Shown: positions 1 to 7,868 of the stretch, piece after piece | Layout of the letters: the number at the start of each line of letters is the position of its first letter | Position numbering within the stretch: the first letter of the stretch is position 1 | Source: Sphingomonas sp. | GTDB taxonomy: Bacteria; Pseudomonadota; Alphaproteobacteria; Sphingomonadales; Sphingomonadaceae | Assembly: GCF_030145815.1 (NCBI RefSeq) | Contig: NZ_JAIXHL010000003.1 | Location: 1 to 64,000 of the forward strand | Length of the DNA: 64,000 bases | Reading direction: 5' to 3' | Program-made: the position numbers and the translations under genes | Notes under the pieces: generated by a model | The model's input: the letters and a program-made list of their open reading frames with translations, nothing else | Databases searched by the model: none | What the model was told of the DNA's origin: nothing

Positions 1-1009
1 CCCCGGGCGCAACCTGCGGCATGCGCGCCGCCGGCGTGCCCGCGCGCGGGCTGTAGGGGAAGATATGCGCATGCACGATGTCGCAATCGTCGATCAGCGC
101 CAGCGTGTTGGCGGCCATCGCGTCATCCTCGGTCGGAAAGCCCGCGATCAGGTCCGCGCCGATCGCGATGTCGGGCCGTGCCGCCTTCAGTCGCTCCACC
201 AATGCCACCGACTGTGCGCGCGAATGCCGTCGCTTCATCCGCTTGAGCACCATGTCATCGCCCGCCTGCAGCGACAGATGCACATGCGGCAGCACCCGCC
301 GCTCCTGCGTCAGCAGCGCAAACAGCCGCTCGTCAATCTCGATCCCGTCGAGCGAGGACAGCCGCAACCGCTCGACCGCCGTATGCGCCAGCACCCGCTC
401 GACCAGTTGGCCCAACGTCGGCGCACCGGGCAGATCGGGCCCATAGCTGGTCAGGTCGACCCCGGTCAGTACGATCTCGCGATGCCCCGCTTCGACCAAA
501 GCCTGCACCCGATCGATCACCGCGCCCGCAGGCACTGAGCGGCTATTCCCCCGCCCGAACGGGATCGCGCAGAAGGTGCAGCGATGATCGCAGCCATTCT
601 GCACCTCGACAAAGGCGCGGACATGCGCGGAAAAGCTCGCGGCCAGATGCGGCGCAGTCTGGCGCACCGCCATGATGTCCTGCACCAAGGCCGCGTCGTC
701 GCTGACCCATGATGCCGGGACCAGCTTTTCGGCATTGCCGATCACCCGATCCACCTCCGGCATCGCGCCGAACGAGGCCGGGTCGATCTGCGCCGCGCAG
801 CCGGTCACCACCAGTTGCGCCGAGGGTCGCGCCCGCCGCGCGCGGCGGATCGCCTGCCGCGTCTGGCGCACCGCTTCGTTGGTCACCGCACAGCTGTTGA
901 CGACCACCACATCGCTGGACCCCAACAGCGCGCGGATCGTTTCGCTTTCGGCAAGGTTGAGCCGACAGCCAAGGCTGATTACCTCAGGTGCGACAATGGA
1001 GGACGACAT
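1..1009 (-). CDS. mtaB: tRNA t6A37 methylthiotransferase MtaB, 5' part (truncated by window edge)
   Basis: Radical-SAM methylthiotransferase expected to convert t6A37 to ms2t6A37 in ANN-decoding tRNAs. About 336 N-terminal residues lie in the window; the gene continues past base 1. An N-terminal UPF0004-type domain carries cluster cysteines in SLGCRLN (Cys15), VVNSCAVTN and TGCAAQ. The radical-SAM cluster motif CDHRCTFC begins at Cys140 in the context QNGCDHRCTFCAIPFGRGNS, typical of MtaB rather than MiaB or RimO. I chose the ATG at 1009 because the family N-terminus (VISLGCRLN) follows a few residues later; no good Shine-Dalgarno precedes it. The start codon overlaps that of the divergent DUF924 gene within the tetramer CATG. 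Confidence 0.93.
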   Translation of the reverse strand, partial: MSSSIVAPEVISLGCRLNLAESETIRALLGSSDVVVVNSCAVTNEAVRQTRQAIRRARRARPSAQLVVTGCAAQIDPASFGAMPEVDRVIGNAEKLVPASWVSDDAALVQDIMAVRQTAPHLAASFSAHVRAFVEVQNGCDHRCTFCAIPFGRGNSRSVPAGAVIDRVQALVEAGHREIVLTGVDLTSYGPDLPGAPTLGQLVERVLAHTAVERLRLSSLDGIEIDERLFALLTQERRVLPHVHLSLQAGDDMVLKRMKRRHSRAQSVALVERLKAARPDIAIGADLIAGFPTEDDAMAANTLALIDDCDIVHAHIFPYSPRAGTPAARMPQVAPG

Positions 1010-1586
1010 GACGGGCGATCTAGAGACGCAAGGGGTCGAAGTCCATGCGTGCGCGAAGGCGGTGCTGGACTATTGGTTCGATGAACTGAAGCCCGAGCAG
1101 CAATTTGCCAAGGACGATGCGGTCGATGCGGAGATTGCGCGCCGCTTCGGCCATGCGCGCGATGTCGTGCTGGCGAGCGGCGCGGCGGGGTGGCGTGACG
1201 ATCCGGATGCGCTGCTCGCGGCGGTGATCCTGCTCGACCAGTTCAGCCGCAACATCCATCGCGGGACGCCTGAGGCGTTCGCCGCCGATCCGCTGGCGCT
1301 CGCCCTGACGCTGGAGGCGATCGGCAAGGGCTGGGACCGCGACCTGGTGCCGGAGCGCGCGACGTTCCTCTACATGCCGCTGATGCACGCCGAGAGTGTC
1401 GAGGCGCATCGGATGTGCCTTGAGAAATTCACCGCGCTGGGCCGCGCCGAGAATCTGCGCTTCGCGATGGAGCATGCGGTGGTGATCGAGCAATTCGGCC
1501 GTTTTCCAAGCCGCAACGCAGCGCTTGGCCGCGAGTCCACGGCGGAGGAATTGGAGTATCTGAAGCGGCCGGATGCGGGGTGGTAG
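1008..1586 (+). CDS. DUF924 family protein
   Basis: 192-residue protein matching the DUF924 family by its beginning (VLDYWFDELKPEQQF), the central LLDQFSRNIHRGTPEAFA block and a helical repeat-like body. No biochemical role is known to me; the family is predicted to be all-helical and TPR-like. The ATG at 1008 is preferred because GGAGG at 998-1002 lies 5 nt upstream; an in-frame ATG at 996 has no such site. The gene is divergent from mtaB and their first codons overlap by two bases, so both translation initiation regions lie inside the other gene's 5' end. It is followed by a palindromic intergenic cassette and faces the convergent GGDEF-EAL gene. Confidence 0.88.
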   Translation: MTGDLETQGVEVHACAKAVLDYWFDELKPEQQFAKDDAVDAEIARRFGHARDVVLASGAAGWRDDPDALLAAVILLDQFSRNIHRGTPEAFAADPLALALTLEAIGKGWDRDLVPERATFLYMPLMHAESVEAHRMCLEKFTALGRAENLRFAMEHAVVIEQFGRFPSRNAALGRESTAEELEYLKRPDAGW

Positions 1587-1590
1587 ACTC

Positions 1591-1760
1591 AATTCCTCCC
1601 CCAGCTCGCTGGGGGAGGGGGACCGCCGGCGAAGCCGGTGGTGGAGGGGCGGCCGCGTAGACGGCCGTCAAACAGCTCGGCAAAATTCCGCCGCTTGCAG
1701 CGGCGGCCCCTCCGTCAGCACTTCGTGCTGCCACCTCCCCTGCGAGGCAGGGGAGGAATT
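1591..1760. repeat. Palindromic intergenic cassette, family B copy 1
   Basis: Imperfect long inverted repeat between two convergent genes. The outer arms begin AATTCCTCCCCC and end GGGGAGGAATT. Inside are the blocks GTGGTGGAGGGG and CCCCTCCGTCAGC, shared with the copies near 14.4, 48.7 and 61.0 kb. It fills almost the whole gap and may act as a bidirectional terminator, but it has no T-tract and its architecture is that of a dispersed repeat. Confidence 0.8.
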
Positions 1761-1762
1761 GA

Positions 1763-3421
1763 TTACCCCGCCATCCGGTCCGGACGCTGCACCGGCAGCT
1801 CGCTCTCGATCGTCGGCTCAACCGGCGCCTGCACCAGCAGACGGCGTTCCGCGAGCAGGCGGCGCGCGCCGCTGACCGACAGCGGCTTGCCATAATGCCA
1901 GCCCTGCGCCTTGGCACAGCCCAGCGCCTTCAGCCGCGCGGCGATCGCCTCGTCCTCCACGCCCTCGGCAGTGATCGGCAGGTTGAGGCTTTCGCCCAGC
2001 GACACGATTGCGTTGACGATCGCCGCCGAATCCGCGCTTTCGTTGAGTGAAATCACGAAGCTCTTGTCGATCTTGATCCGGTCGAACGGCAGCGCGCGCA
2101 GATGCGCCAGCGACGAATAACCGGTGCCGAAATCGTCGAGCGCCAGCCGGACCCCCTGATTCTTCAGGCTGCCGACGATCGACTGGGCAAGCGAGAGATT
2201 GTCGAACAGCGAGCTTTCGGTGATCTCAACCTCCAGCCGGCTCGCCGGGAAGCGCGTCTCGGTCAGCACCTTGATGATCTTCTGCGCCAACCACGCATCG
2301 CGCAGCTGAACCGGGGAGATGTTCACCGACAGGCTGAGCGAGCTGTCCCAGTCGCGCGCGGCGGTGAACGCCTGGTGCATCAGCGACAATGACATGTCCG
2401 CGATCAGGCCGGTTTCCTCGGCGATCGGGATGAACAGCTCGGGGCTGATCAGGCCGCGGGTGGGGTGTTCCCAGCGCGCAAGCACCTCGAACCCGATCAG
2501 CTTGCCGGTCTGCAGGTCGATCTGCTGTTCGAAATAGGGGACGATCTCGCCGCGCGGGATCGCGGTGCGCAGGCCGTTTTCCAGCTCGTTGCGCGTCTGC
2601 AGTTCGCGCTCCATCGAATGGTCGAACCAGGCATAGCGGTTGCGGCCCGATTTCTTGGCGACATACATCGCGATGTCCGCCGATCGCATCAGCGAATCGA
2701 CCGACTGGCAGTCGAAGTCCGACCGCGCGATGCCGACCGAACAGCTGACATGCAGCCGCAGCCCTTCGGCCTCGAACGGCTGCGCCATCTGCGCGATCAG
2801 CTTCTCCGCGATCCGTTCGATCAAGTCGGGATGCTGCGGGTCGAACAGGAAGGCGCAGGCAAACTCGTCGCCGCCCAGCCGCGCGGTCAGCGCGATCGGC
2901 GGCATCGCGCCGGCAATCTCGCCCGCTGCAGCGCGCAGCAGTGCGTCGCCCACCGCGTGGCCGTGCATGTCGTTGACGGTCTTGAAGTGATCGAGGTCGA
3001 TGATCATCATCGCCATCGCCTTGCGCCGCTTTTGCCCGCGCACGAACATCGCCGCGCCCTCTTCGGCCAGGCTGCGGCGGTTGAGGAATCCGGTGAGCGG
3101 GTCGCGGCTGGCGAGCATCTGCGCACGCTCCTCAGCAGCGGCGCGGATGCGCACTTCGTTGCTGAGGCCCCGGTGGCGGCGCCAGCCGAACAGGATCAGC
3201 GCAACGTTGAGCAGCAGCGCGATCACTAGCGTGCGATCGGCCGGGGCGGCGCCCTCCAGATAATGGCGCAGCGTCTTCGACAGGACCGAGCTGCCGGTGC
3301 CGACGAACATCAGAATCGCGGCAACGCTGATCGCACCCGTGATCAGGTCGGATCCCGCGCCGTTGCGGTCGGACTGGTCGTCGTCGATGCCCAGCGACAT
3401 GCCGGAATTGCTCCCCTTCAT
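1763..3421 (-). CDS. Membrane GGDEF-EAL bifunctional cyclic-di-GMP protein
   Basis: 552-residue inner-membrane protein for turnover of the second messenger c-di-GMP. Two hydrophobic segments (about 26-48 and 63-80) precede a GGDEF diguanylate cyclase domain with an intact GGDEF at 183-187; no RxxD inhibitory site is visible in the usual place upstream. The following EAL domain has EVL (312-314) in place of EAL, but keeps NISP, EITESS, LDDFGTGYSS (about 428-437), KID and TAEGVE, so phosphodiesterase activity remains plausible. The short region between the membrane segments suggests little periplasmic sensing. Start is uncertain: ATG 3421 or ATG 3400, the latter preceded by AAGGGGAG. It is convergent with the DUF924 gene. 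Confidence 0.9.
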   Translation of the reverse strand: MKGSNSGMSLGIDDDQSDRNGAGSDLITGAISVAAILMFVGTGSSVLSKTLRHYLEGAAPADRTLVIALLLNVALILFGWRRHRGLSNEVRIRAAAEERAQMLASRDPLTGFLNRRSLAEEGAAMFVRGQKRRKAMAMMIIDLDHFKTVNDMHGHAVGDALLRAAAGEIAGAMPPIALTARLGGDEFACAFLFDPQHPDLIERIAEKLIAQMAQPFEAEGLRLHVSCSVGIARSDFDCQSVDSLMRSADIAMYVAKKSGRNRYAWFDHSMERELQTRNELENGLRTAIPRGEIVPYFEQQIDLQTGKLIGFEVLARWEHPTRGLISPELFIPIAEETGLIADMSLSLMHQAFTAARDWDSSLSLSVNISPVQLRDAWLAQKIIKVLTETRFPASRLEVEITESSLFDNLSLAQSIVGSLKNQGVRLALDDFGTGYSSLAHLRALPFDRIKIDKSFVISLNESADSAAIVNAIVSLGESLNLPITAEGVEDEAIAARLKALGCAKAQGWHYGKPLSVSGARRLLAERRLLVQAPVEPTIESELPVQRPDRMAG

Positions 3422-3643
3422 ATGAACCGGGGATATCCCATGCCGACCGTGTAGAAGGGGTTAAGGCAATCGCAGGAAGAGGGTTAACGTCGCCGCAGTT
3501 GCACTTATCTAGGAATGCGGCTAAGCGCGCCTCCGACCGTTCTCACGAACGCGACGACATATGCCCCCGGGCAACGCTGGCTGACGAGGTTTCGTCCGCC
3601 GGCGTTTTATGCGTTTCGGACGTGAGAGCAATGGGAGAAGCGA

Positions 3644-5128
3644 GTGTTTGACAGTCTGAGCGAACGGCTTGGCGGCGTATTTGACCGTCTCAAGGGCCGT
3701 GGCGCGCTGACCGAAGCGGATGTGCGGACCGCGATGCGCGAAGTGCGTATCGCGCTGCTCGAGGCTGACGTCGCGCTGCCGGTCGCCCGCCAGTTCGTCG
3801 ACAAGGTGACCGAGGAAGCGGTCGGCCAGCAGGTGCTGCGCTCGGTCACGCCGGGGCAGCAGGTCGTCAAGATCGTCAATGACGCGCTGGTCGCGATGCT
3901 CGGCCCCGACACTGCCGAGCTTCAGATCGACGTCACCCCGCCCGCCGTGATCATGATGGTCGGCCTGCAGGGTTCGGGCAAGACCACCACCACCGCCAAG
4001 CTCGCCCGCCTGCTCAAGAAGCAGGGCAAGAAGGTGATGATGGCGTCGCTCGACGTCAATCGCCCGGCCGCGCAGGAACAGCTGGCGGTGCTCGGCACCC
4101 AGATCGAGGTCGCGACCCTGCCGATCGTCGCGGGTCAGCAGCCGGTCGATATCGGTCGTCGTGCGATGCAGGCGGCGAAGCTGCAGGGCTTCGACGTGCT
4201 GATGCTCGACACCGCTGGCCGCCTGCATGTCGACCAGCAGCTGATGGACGAGATGAAGGCGGTTGCCGACATCTCCAAGCCGCAGGAAATCCTGCTCGTC
4301 GTCGACTCGCTGACCGGTCAGGACGCGGTCAACGTCGCGCAGAATTTCAGCGATCAGGTCCCGCTGACCGGCGTCGTGCTGACCCGCATGGACGGCGATG
4401 CACGCGGCGGTGCGGCGCTGTCGATGCGCGCGGTCACCGGCAAGCCGATCAAGTTCGCGGGCATCGGCGAAAAGCTTGATCAGATCGAGCCGTTCCACCC
4501 CTCGCGCGTCGCGGGCCGTATCCTCGGCATGGGCGACGTCGTCTCGCTGGTCGAAAAGGCCGCGCAAGCGATCGAGCAGGAAGACGCCGAGAAGATGGCG
4601 GCGCGCCTCGCCAAGGGGCAGTTCGACATGAACGACCTGCGCGGCCAGCTTGCGCAGATGCGCAAGATGGGCGGCCTGGGCGCGCTCGCTGGCATGATCC
4701 CCGGCATGAAGAAGGCGCAGGGCGCGGTCGAACAGGCCGGCGGCGACAAGATTCTGCTGCGCATGGACGCGATCATCACCTCGATGACCGTCAAGGAACG
4801 CGCCAAGCCCGAACTGATCAACGCCAAGCGCAAGATCCGCATCGCCAAGGGCAGCGGCACGACCGTTCAGGACGTGAACAAACTGCTCAAGATGCACCAG
4901 GAAATGTCCACCGCGATGAAGCGGCTCAAGAAGATGGGCGGCCTCAAGGGCATGCTCGGAATGTTGGGCAAAGGCGGCATGGGCGGCCTTGGCAATGCGC
5001 TGGGCGGCCCGGGCATGGGTGACATGATGGGCAAGCTCGGCGGGCCCGGCGGCGGGCTTCCGGGTCTTCCCGGCGGTGGCGGCGACATTCCGCCCGAGCT
5101 CGCCAAGTTTTTGAACAAGAAGAAATAG
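3644..5128 (+). CDS. ffh: Signal recognition particle protein Ffh (SRP54)
   Basis: 494-residue GTPase that binds 4.5S RNA and signal sequences and delivers ribosomes to FtsY at the inner membrane. The N domain occupies about 1-95. The G domain has the P-loop GLQGSGKTTTT (107-117), DTAGRLHVD and TRMDGDARGG. A methionine-rich M domain follows (about 325-430), with a Gly/Met/Pro-rich tail. GTG start, with GGGAGAAG upstream. First gene of the ffh-rpsP-rimM block; a palindromic cassette separates it from rpsP. Confidence 0.97.
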   Translation: MFDSLSERLGGVFDRLKGRGALTEADVRTAMREVRIALLEADVALPVARQFVDKVTEEAVGQQVLRSVTPGQQVVKIVNDALVAMLGPDTAELQIDVTPPAVIMMVGLQGSGKTTTTAKLARLLKKQGKKVMMASLDVNRPAAQEQLAVLGTQIEVATLPIVAGQQPVDIGRRAMQAAKLQGFDVLMLDTAGRLHVDQQLMDEMKAVADISKPQEILLVVDSLTGQDAVNVAQNFSDQVPLTGVVLTRMDGDARGGAALSMRAVTGKPIKFAGIGEKLDQIEPFHPSRVAGRILGMGDVVSLVEKAAQAIEQEDAEKMAARLAKGQFDMNDLRGQLAQMRKMGGLGALAGMIPGMKKAQGAVEQAGGDKILLRMDAIITSMTVKERAKPELINAKRKIRIAKGSGTTVQDVNKLLKMHQEMSTAMKRLKKMGGLKGMLGMLGKGGMGGLGNALGGPGMGDMMGKLGGPGGGLPGLPGGGGDIPPELAKFLNKKK

Positions 5129-5129
5129 C

Positions 5130-5213
5130 CGTCGCCCCGGCGGAGGCCGGGGCCGCCCTGTGGCAAGGCGGGAACACTGAAACATAGCGGCCCCGGCCTC
5201 CGCCGGGGCGACG
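5130..5213. repeat. Palindromic intergenic cassette, family A copy 1
   Basis: Inverted repeat beginning CGTCGCCCCGGCGGAGG and ending with the complementary CCTCCGCCGGGGCGACG, separated by about 30 nt. It sits between two co-directional genes of one block (ffh and rpsP). Five further copies of the family occur in the window. Confidence 0.85.
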
Positions 5214-5239
5214 AATTGAAAAGAAGAAGGAAGTACACA

Positions 5240-5734
5240 ATGGCTCTCAGCATGCGTCTGTCGCGTGGCGGTTCGAAGAAGCGCCCTTATTACCGCATCG
5301 TCGTTGCCGATGCGCGCTCGCCCCGCGACGGCAAGTTCATCGAGAAGATCGGCACCTACAACCCGCTGCTCGCCAAGGATGACGAGAAGCGCATCGTGCT
5401 CGACACCGATCGCGCGAAGCACTGGCTGAGCGTCGGCGCGCAGCCGACCGACCGCGTCGCCCGCTTCCTCGACGTCACCGGCGTCAAGGAGCGCACCGCG
5501 AAGAACAACCCGAACAAGGGCAAGCCGGGCGAAAAGGCCGTCGAGCGCGCCGAAGAAAAGGCCGAGAAGCTGAAGGCCGCCGAGGAAGCCGCCGCCGAAG
5601 CCAAGGCCGCTGCCGAAGCCGCCGCTGCCGCCCCGGCCGAAGAGTCCGCCGCTGAAGAAGCCCCGGCCGCTGAAGAAGCGACCACCGAGGAAGCTCCGGC
5701 TGCCGAAGGTGGCGAAGAAAAGGCCGAGGGCTGA
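5240..5734 (+). CDS. rpsP: 30S ribosomal protein S16 with Ala/Glu-rich tail
   Basis: Small-subunit protein S16, 164 residues. The conserved core is the first 85 or so residues ([20 protein letters not shown], then IGTYNPL). It is followed by a long low-complexity Ala/Glu/Lys C-terminal extension (about residues 90-164), as is common in alphaproteobacteria. ATG 5240 follows AGAAGGAAG at 5223-5231; an upstream in-frame start would only add a non-conserved basic stretch. The stop lies 3 nt before the rimM start, so the two are probably translationally coupled. Confidence 0.96.
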   Translation: MALSMRLSRGGSKKRPYYRIVVADARSPRDGKFIEKIGTYNPLLAKDDEKRIVLDTDRAKHWLSVGAQPTDRVARFLDVTGVKERTAKNNPNKGKPGEKAVERAEEKAEKLKAAEEAAAEAKAAAEAAAAAPAEESAAEEAPAAEEATTEEAPAAEGGEEKAEG

Positions 5735-5737
5735 TCC

Positions 5738-6214
5738 TTGGCTAACGACGCCCCCGTCACGCTCGCCGTCATCATCGGCGCGCACGGCGTGACGGGGGAG
5801 GTCCGCCTCAAGGTCTTTGCCGAGGACCTGTCGGTGCACCGCCGTTTCAACGGCGGCGCGCTGACCCTCAAATCGGTGCGCCCCGGCAACAATGGCGCGA
5901 TCGCGCGCTTTGCGGAAGTCGCCGACCGCAACGCCGCCGAAGCACTGCGCGGCATCGAACTCACCGTCGCGCGCGACGAACTTCCGCCGCTGGGTGAGGG
6001 CGAATATTACCATGCCGACCTGTTCGGCCTGAACGCCGTGTCCGAAAGCGGCGAACCGATCGGCACGATCGTGACGGTCGAGAATTTCGGCGCGGGTGAC
6101 GTGCTCGAAATCGAAAAGCCCGACGGCAAGCGCTTCATGGTGCCGATGCGTGCGGAAGCCGTGCCCAGTTGGGACGCGACCACGCTCACCATCGCCGACG
6201 GCTGGGCGGAATGA
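5738..6214 (+). CDS. rimM: Ribosome maturation factor RimM
   Basis: 158-residue 16S rRNA processing factor that binds S19 in the 30S head. The N-terminal RimM domain starts VIIGAHGVTGEVRLKVF; the PRC-barrel part includes EYYHADLFGLNAV and FMVPMRAEAVPSWD. It uses a rare TTG start 3 nt after the rpsP stop, with only a weak GAGGG upstream, so coupling to rpsP is likely. Its stop overlaps the next gene's start (ATGA). Confidence 0.96.
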   Translation: MANDAPVTLAVIIGAHGVTGEVRLKVFAEDLSVHRRFNGGALTLKSVRPGNNGAIARFAEVADRNAAEALRGIELTVARDELPPLGEGEYYHADLFGLNAVSESGEPIGTIVTVENFGAGDVLEIEKPDGKRFMVPMRAEAVPSWDATTLTIADGWAE

Positions 6215-6942
6215 GCACGGACGGCATGCTGGCCGTCCTGTCCGACATCCATGGCAATCTGCCCGCGCTGGAAGCGGTGATCGCTGACGCGCAGGCGGCG
6301 GGCGCGACGCGTTTCGTCAATCTGGGTGACAGCCTGTCCGGCCCGCTGTGGCCGGCAGAGACGGCCGCGTTGCTGATGCGGCTCGACTGGACGACCATCG
6401 CCGGCAACCATGAGCGCCAGCTACTCAGCGACGCGCCCGAGCGGATGAACGCGTCCGATCGCTTCGCCCGCGCCGCGCTCGATGACACGCAGTTGCGCTG
6501 GCTCGCCGCTCAGCCCGCGACGCTGAGCATCGACGGCATCCGCCTCGTCCACGGCACCCGCCGCAGCGATGTCGAGCAGCTGCTGGAAACGGTCGAGCCG
6601 ACGGGCCTGCGCGCCGCGAGCGCTGCCGAGATCGCCGAGCGGCTGGGAGACGAGGCCGCACTGCTCACCCTGTGCGGCCACTCGCACCTCCCCGGCGTCC
6701 GCACGCTGGGCGATGGCCGCACCGCCGCCAATCCCGGCAGCGTCGGTCTGCAGGCCTATCGCGAAGACCAACCCTATCCCCATGTCGCGCAGACCGGCGA
6801 CCCGCGCGCCCGCTACGCGTTGGTCCGTGACCTTCAGGTCGAGCTGCGCGCCATCGCCTATGATCATGCGAGCGCGGCGCAGAAGGCGGAGCGGGAAGGG
6901 CGCCCCGACTGGGCCATCGCACTGCGCACAGGAATGGCCTGA
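6211..6942 (+). CDS. Metallophosphoesterase (YfcE/MJ0936-like)
   Basis: 243-residue cytoplasmic calcineurin-like phosphoesterase. Metal ligands appear in order: DIHGN (D-x-H), NLGDSLSGP (GD), GNHERQ (GNH) and CGHSHLP (GHSH). Family members hydrolyse phosphodiesters or phosphomonoesters; the substrate cannot be deduced here. The ATG overlaps the rimM stop (ATGA), which places it in the rpsP-rimM transcript although it is not part of the usual rpsP-rimM-trmD-rplS set. Confidence 0.9.
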   Translation: MSTDGMLAVLSDIHGNLPALEAVIADAQAAGATRFVNLGDSLSGPLWPAETAALLMRLDWTTIAGNHERQLLSDAPERMNASDRFARAALDDTQLRWLAAQPATLSIDGIRLVHGTRRSDVEQLLETVEPTGLRAASAAEIAERLGDEAALLTLCGHSHLPGVRTLGDGRTAANPGSVGLQAYREDQPYPHVAQTGDPRARYALVRDLQVELRAIAYDHASAAQKAEREGRPDWAIALRTGMA

Positions 6943-6959
6943 GCCCAATAGCGCTTTAC

Positions 6960-6995
6960 ATATCCATCAAGTTATATATCCATATGGCTATGGAT
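6960..6995 (+). promoter_or_regulatory. Candidate ArsR operator/promoter overlapping the start codon
   Basis: A strikingly AT-rich patch in GC-rich sequence. It has two direct copies of ATATCCAT (6960-6967 and 6976-6983), and the second forms an inverted pair with ATGGAT at 6990-6995 across the ATG of the ArsR gene. There is no Shine-Dalgarno before ATG 6984. This suggests autoregulation, and possibly leaderless translation from ATG 6984 or 6990. Binding is inference. Confidence 0.45.
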
Positions 6996-7322
6996 GAGTC
7001 GCTCGATCTAGCCTTCGCCGCCCTGGCCGACCCCACCCGCCGCGCGATCCTGGCGCGACTGGCTAAGGGGGAGGCGACCGTGTCCGAACTCGCCGCGCCG
7101 TTTGCGGTCAGCCAGCCCGCCATTTCCAAGCACCTCAAGGTGCTCGAACGCGCCGGTTTCGTCGAAACCGCCACCGCCGGCCAGTCGCGCCCGCGCCGCC
7201 TCAACCGTGCCGCGCTCGCGCTCCCCGCCGACTGGCTCGACCGGCTCGGCGCCGACTGGGATGCGAAGTTCGACCGCCTCGACGCCTATCTCGCCACGCT
7301 CAACACTGGAGACCCCGCATGA
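6984..7322 (+). CDS. ArsR-family transcriptional regulator
   Basis: 112-residue winged-helix repressor of the ArsR/SmtB type: ALADPTRRAILARLAKGEATVSELA, then recognition helix VSQPAISKHLKVLERAGFV. No cysteine metal-binding motif is visible, so it belongs to the non-metal group usually paired with an SRPBCC protein. Its stop overlaps the start of just such a gene (ATGA at 7319-7322). Repeated AT-rich elements lie directly over the start codon and are the likely operator. Confidence 0.9.
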   Translation: MAMDESLDLAFAALADPTRRAILARLAKGEATVSELAAPFAVSQPAISKHLKVLERAGFVETATAGQSRPRRLNRAALALPADWLDRLGADWDAKFDRLDAYLATLNTGDPA

Positions 7323-7819
7323 CCGACGCCGCCGTGACCCCCGAATTCACGATCCAGCGCACCTTTGCCGCCCCGATCGACCGCGTGTTCGACGCCTGGG
7401 CCGATCCGGTCCAGATGGCGCGCTGGTCGGGGCCGGAGGGGACGCAGGTGACCGTGCTCAGCGGCACCATCGAAAGCGGCGCGCAGCTCCACGCGCGCTC
7501 CGACGCGGCGGATGGCGGCGTGCTCTACACGCTGTGCGACTATCGCACCGTCGATCGCCCCGACCACCTTGTCTATGACCAGAGCTTCGCCGACGCCGAC
7601 GGCAACATCGTGCCATGCCCGTTCTTCGACGCCTGGCCCGCAACGCTACGCACCGATATCCGGTTCGAGGCGGTTGCAGGCGGCACGCGCATCACGCTGC
7701 GCTGGATCCCGGTCGATCCGACGGCGGAGCAGGCGGCCAGCTTCGTCGCGGCGATGGAATCAATGACCGGCGGCTGGAGCGGCAGCTTCGACAAGCTCGA
7801 CAGCTACCTCGCGGGCTGA
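7319..7819 (+). CDS. SRPBCC/AHSA1-like domain protein
   Basis: 166-residue START-like (SRPBCC) protein resembling the C-terminal domain of Aha1: FTIQRTFAAPIDRVFDAWADP near the N-terminus, ARWSGPEG, and the terminal helix ESMTGGWSGSFDKLDSYL. Such proteins bind hydrophobic ligands; the ligand is unknown. It is translationally coupled to the ArsR regulator, an arrangement widespread in proteobacteria in which the regulator controls the pair. Confidence 0.88.
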   Translation: MTDAAVTPEFTIQRTFAAPIDRVFDAWADPVQMARWSGPEGTQVTVLSGTIESGAQLHARSDAADGGVLYTLCDYRTVDRPDHLVYDQSFADADGNIVPCPFFDAWPATLRTDIRFEAVAGGTRITLRWIPVDPTAEQAASFVAAMESMTGGWSGSFDKLDSYLAG

Positions 7820-7868
7820 CGCGCGCAGGGGTTTGCGTGCGGGGCGGATTTCTGATTGGCTGCGCGCC

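Noticed and set aside
3521..6013. Very long open frame (830 codons) on the minus strand opposite ffh, rpsP and rimM
   Set aside because: It is antisense to three highly conserved genes, its translation is low-complexity, and long antisense frames are common in GC-rich DNA.
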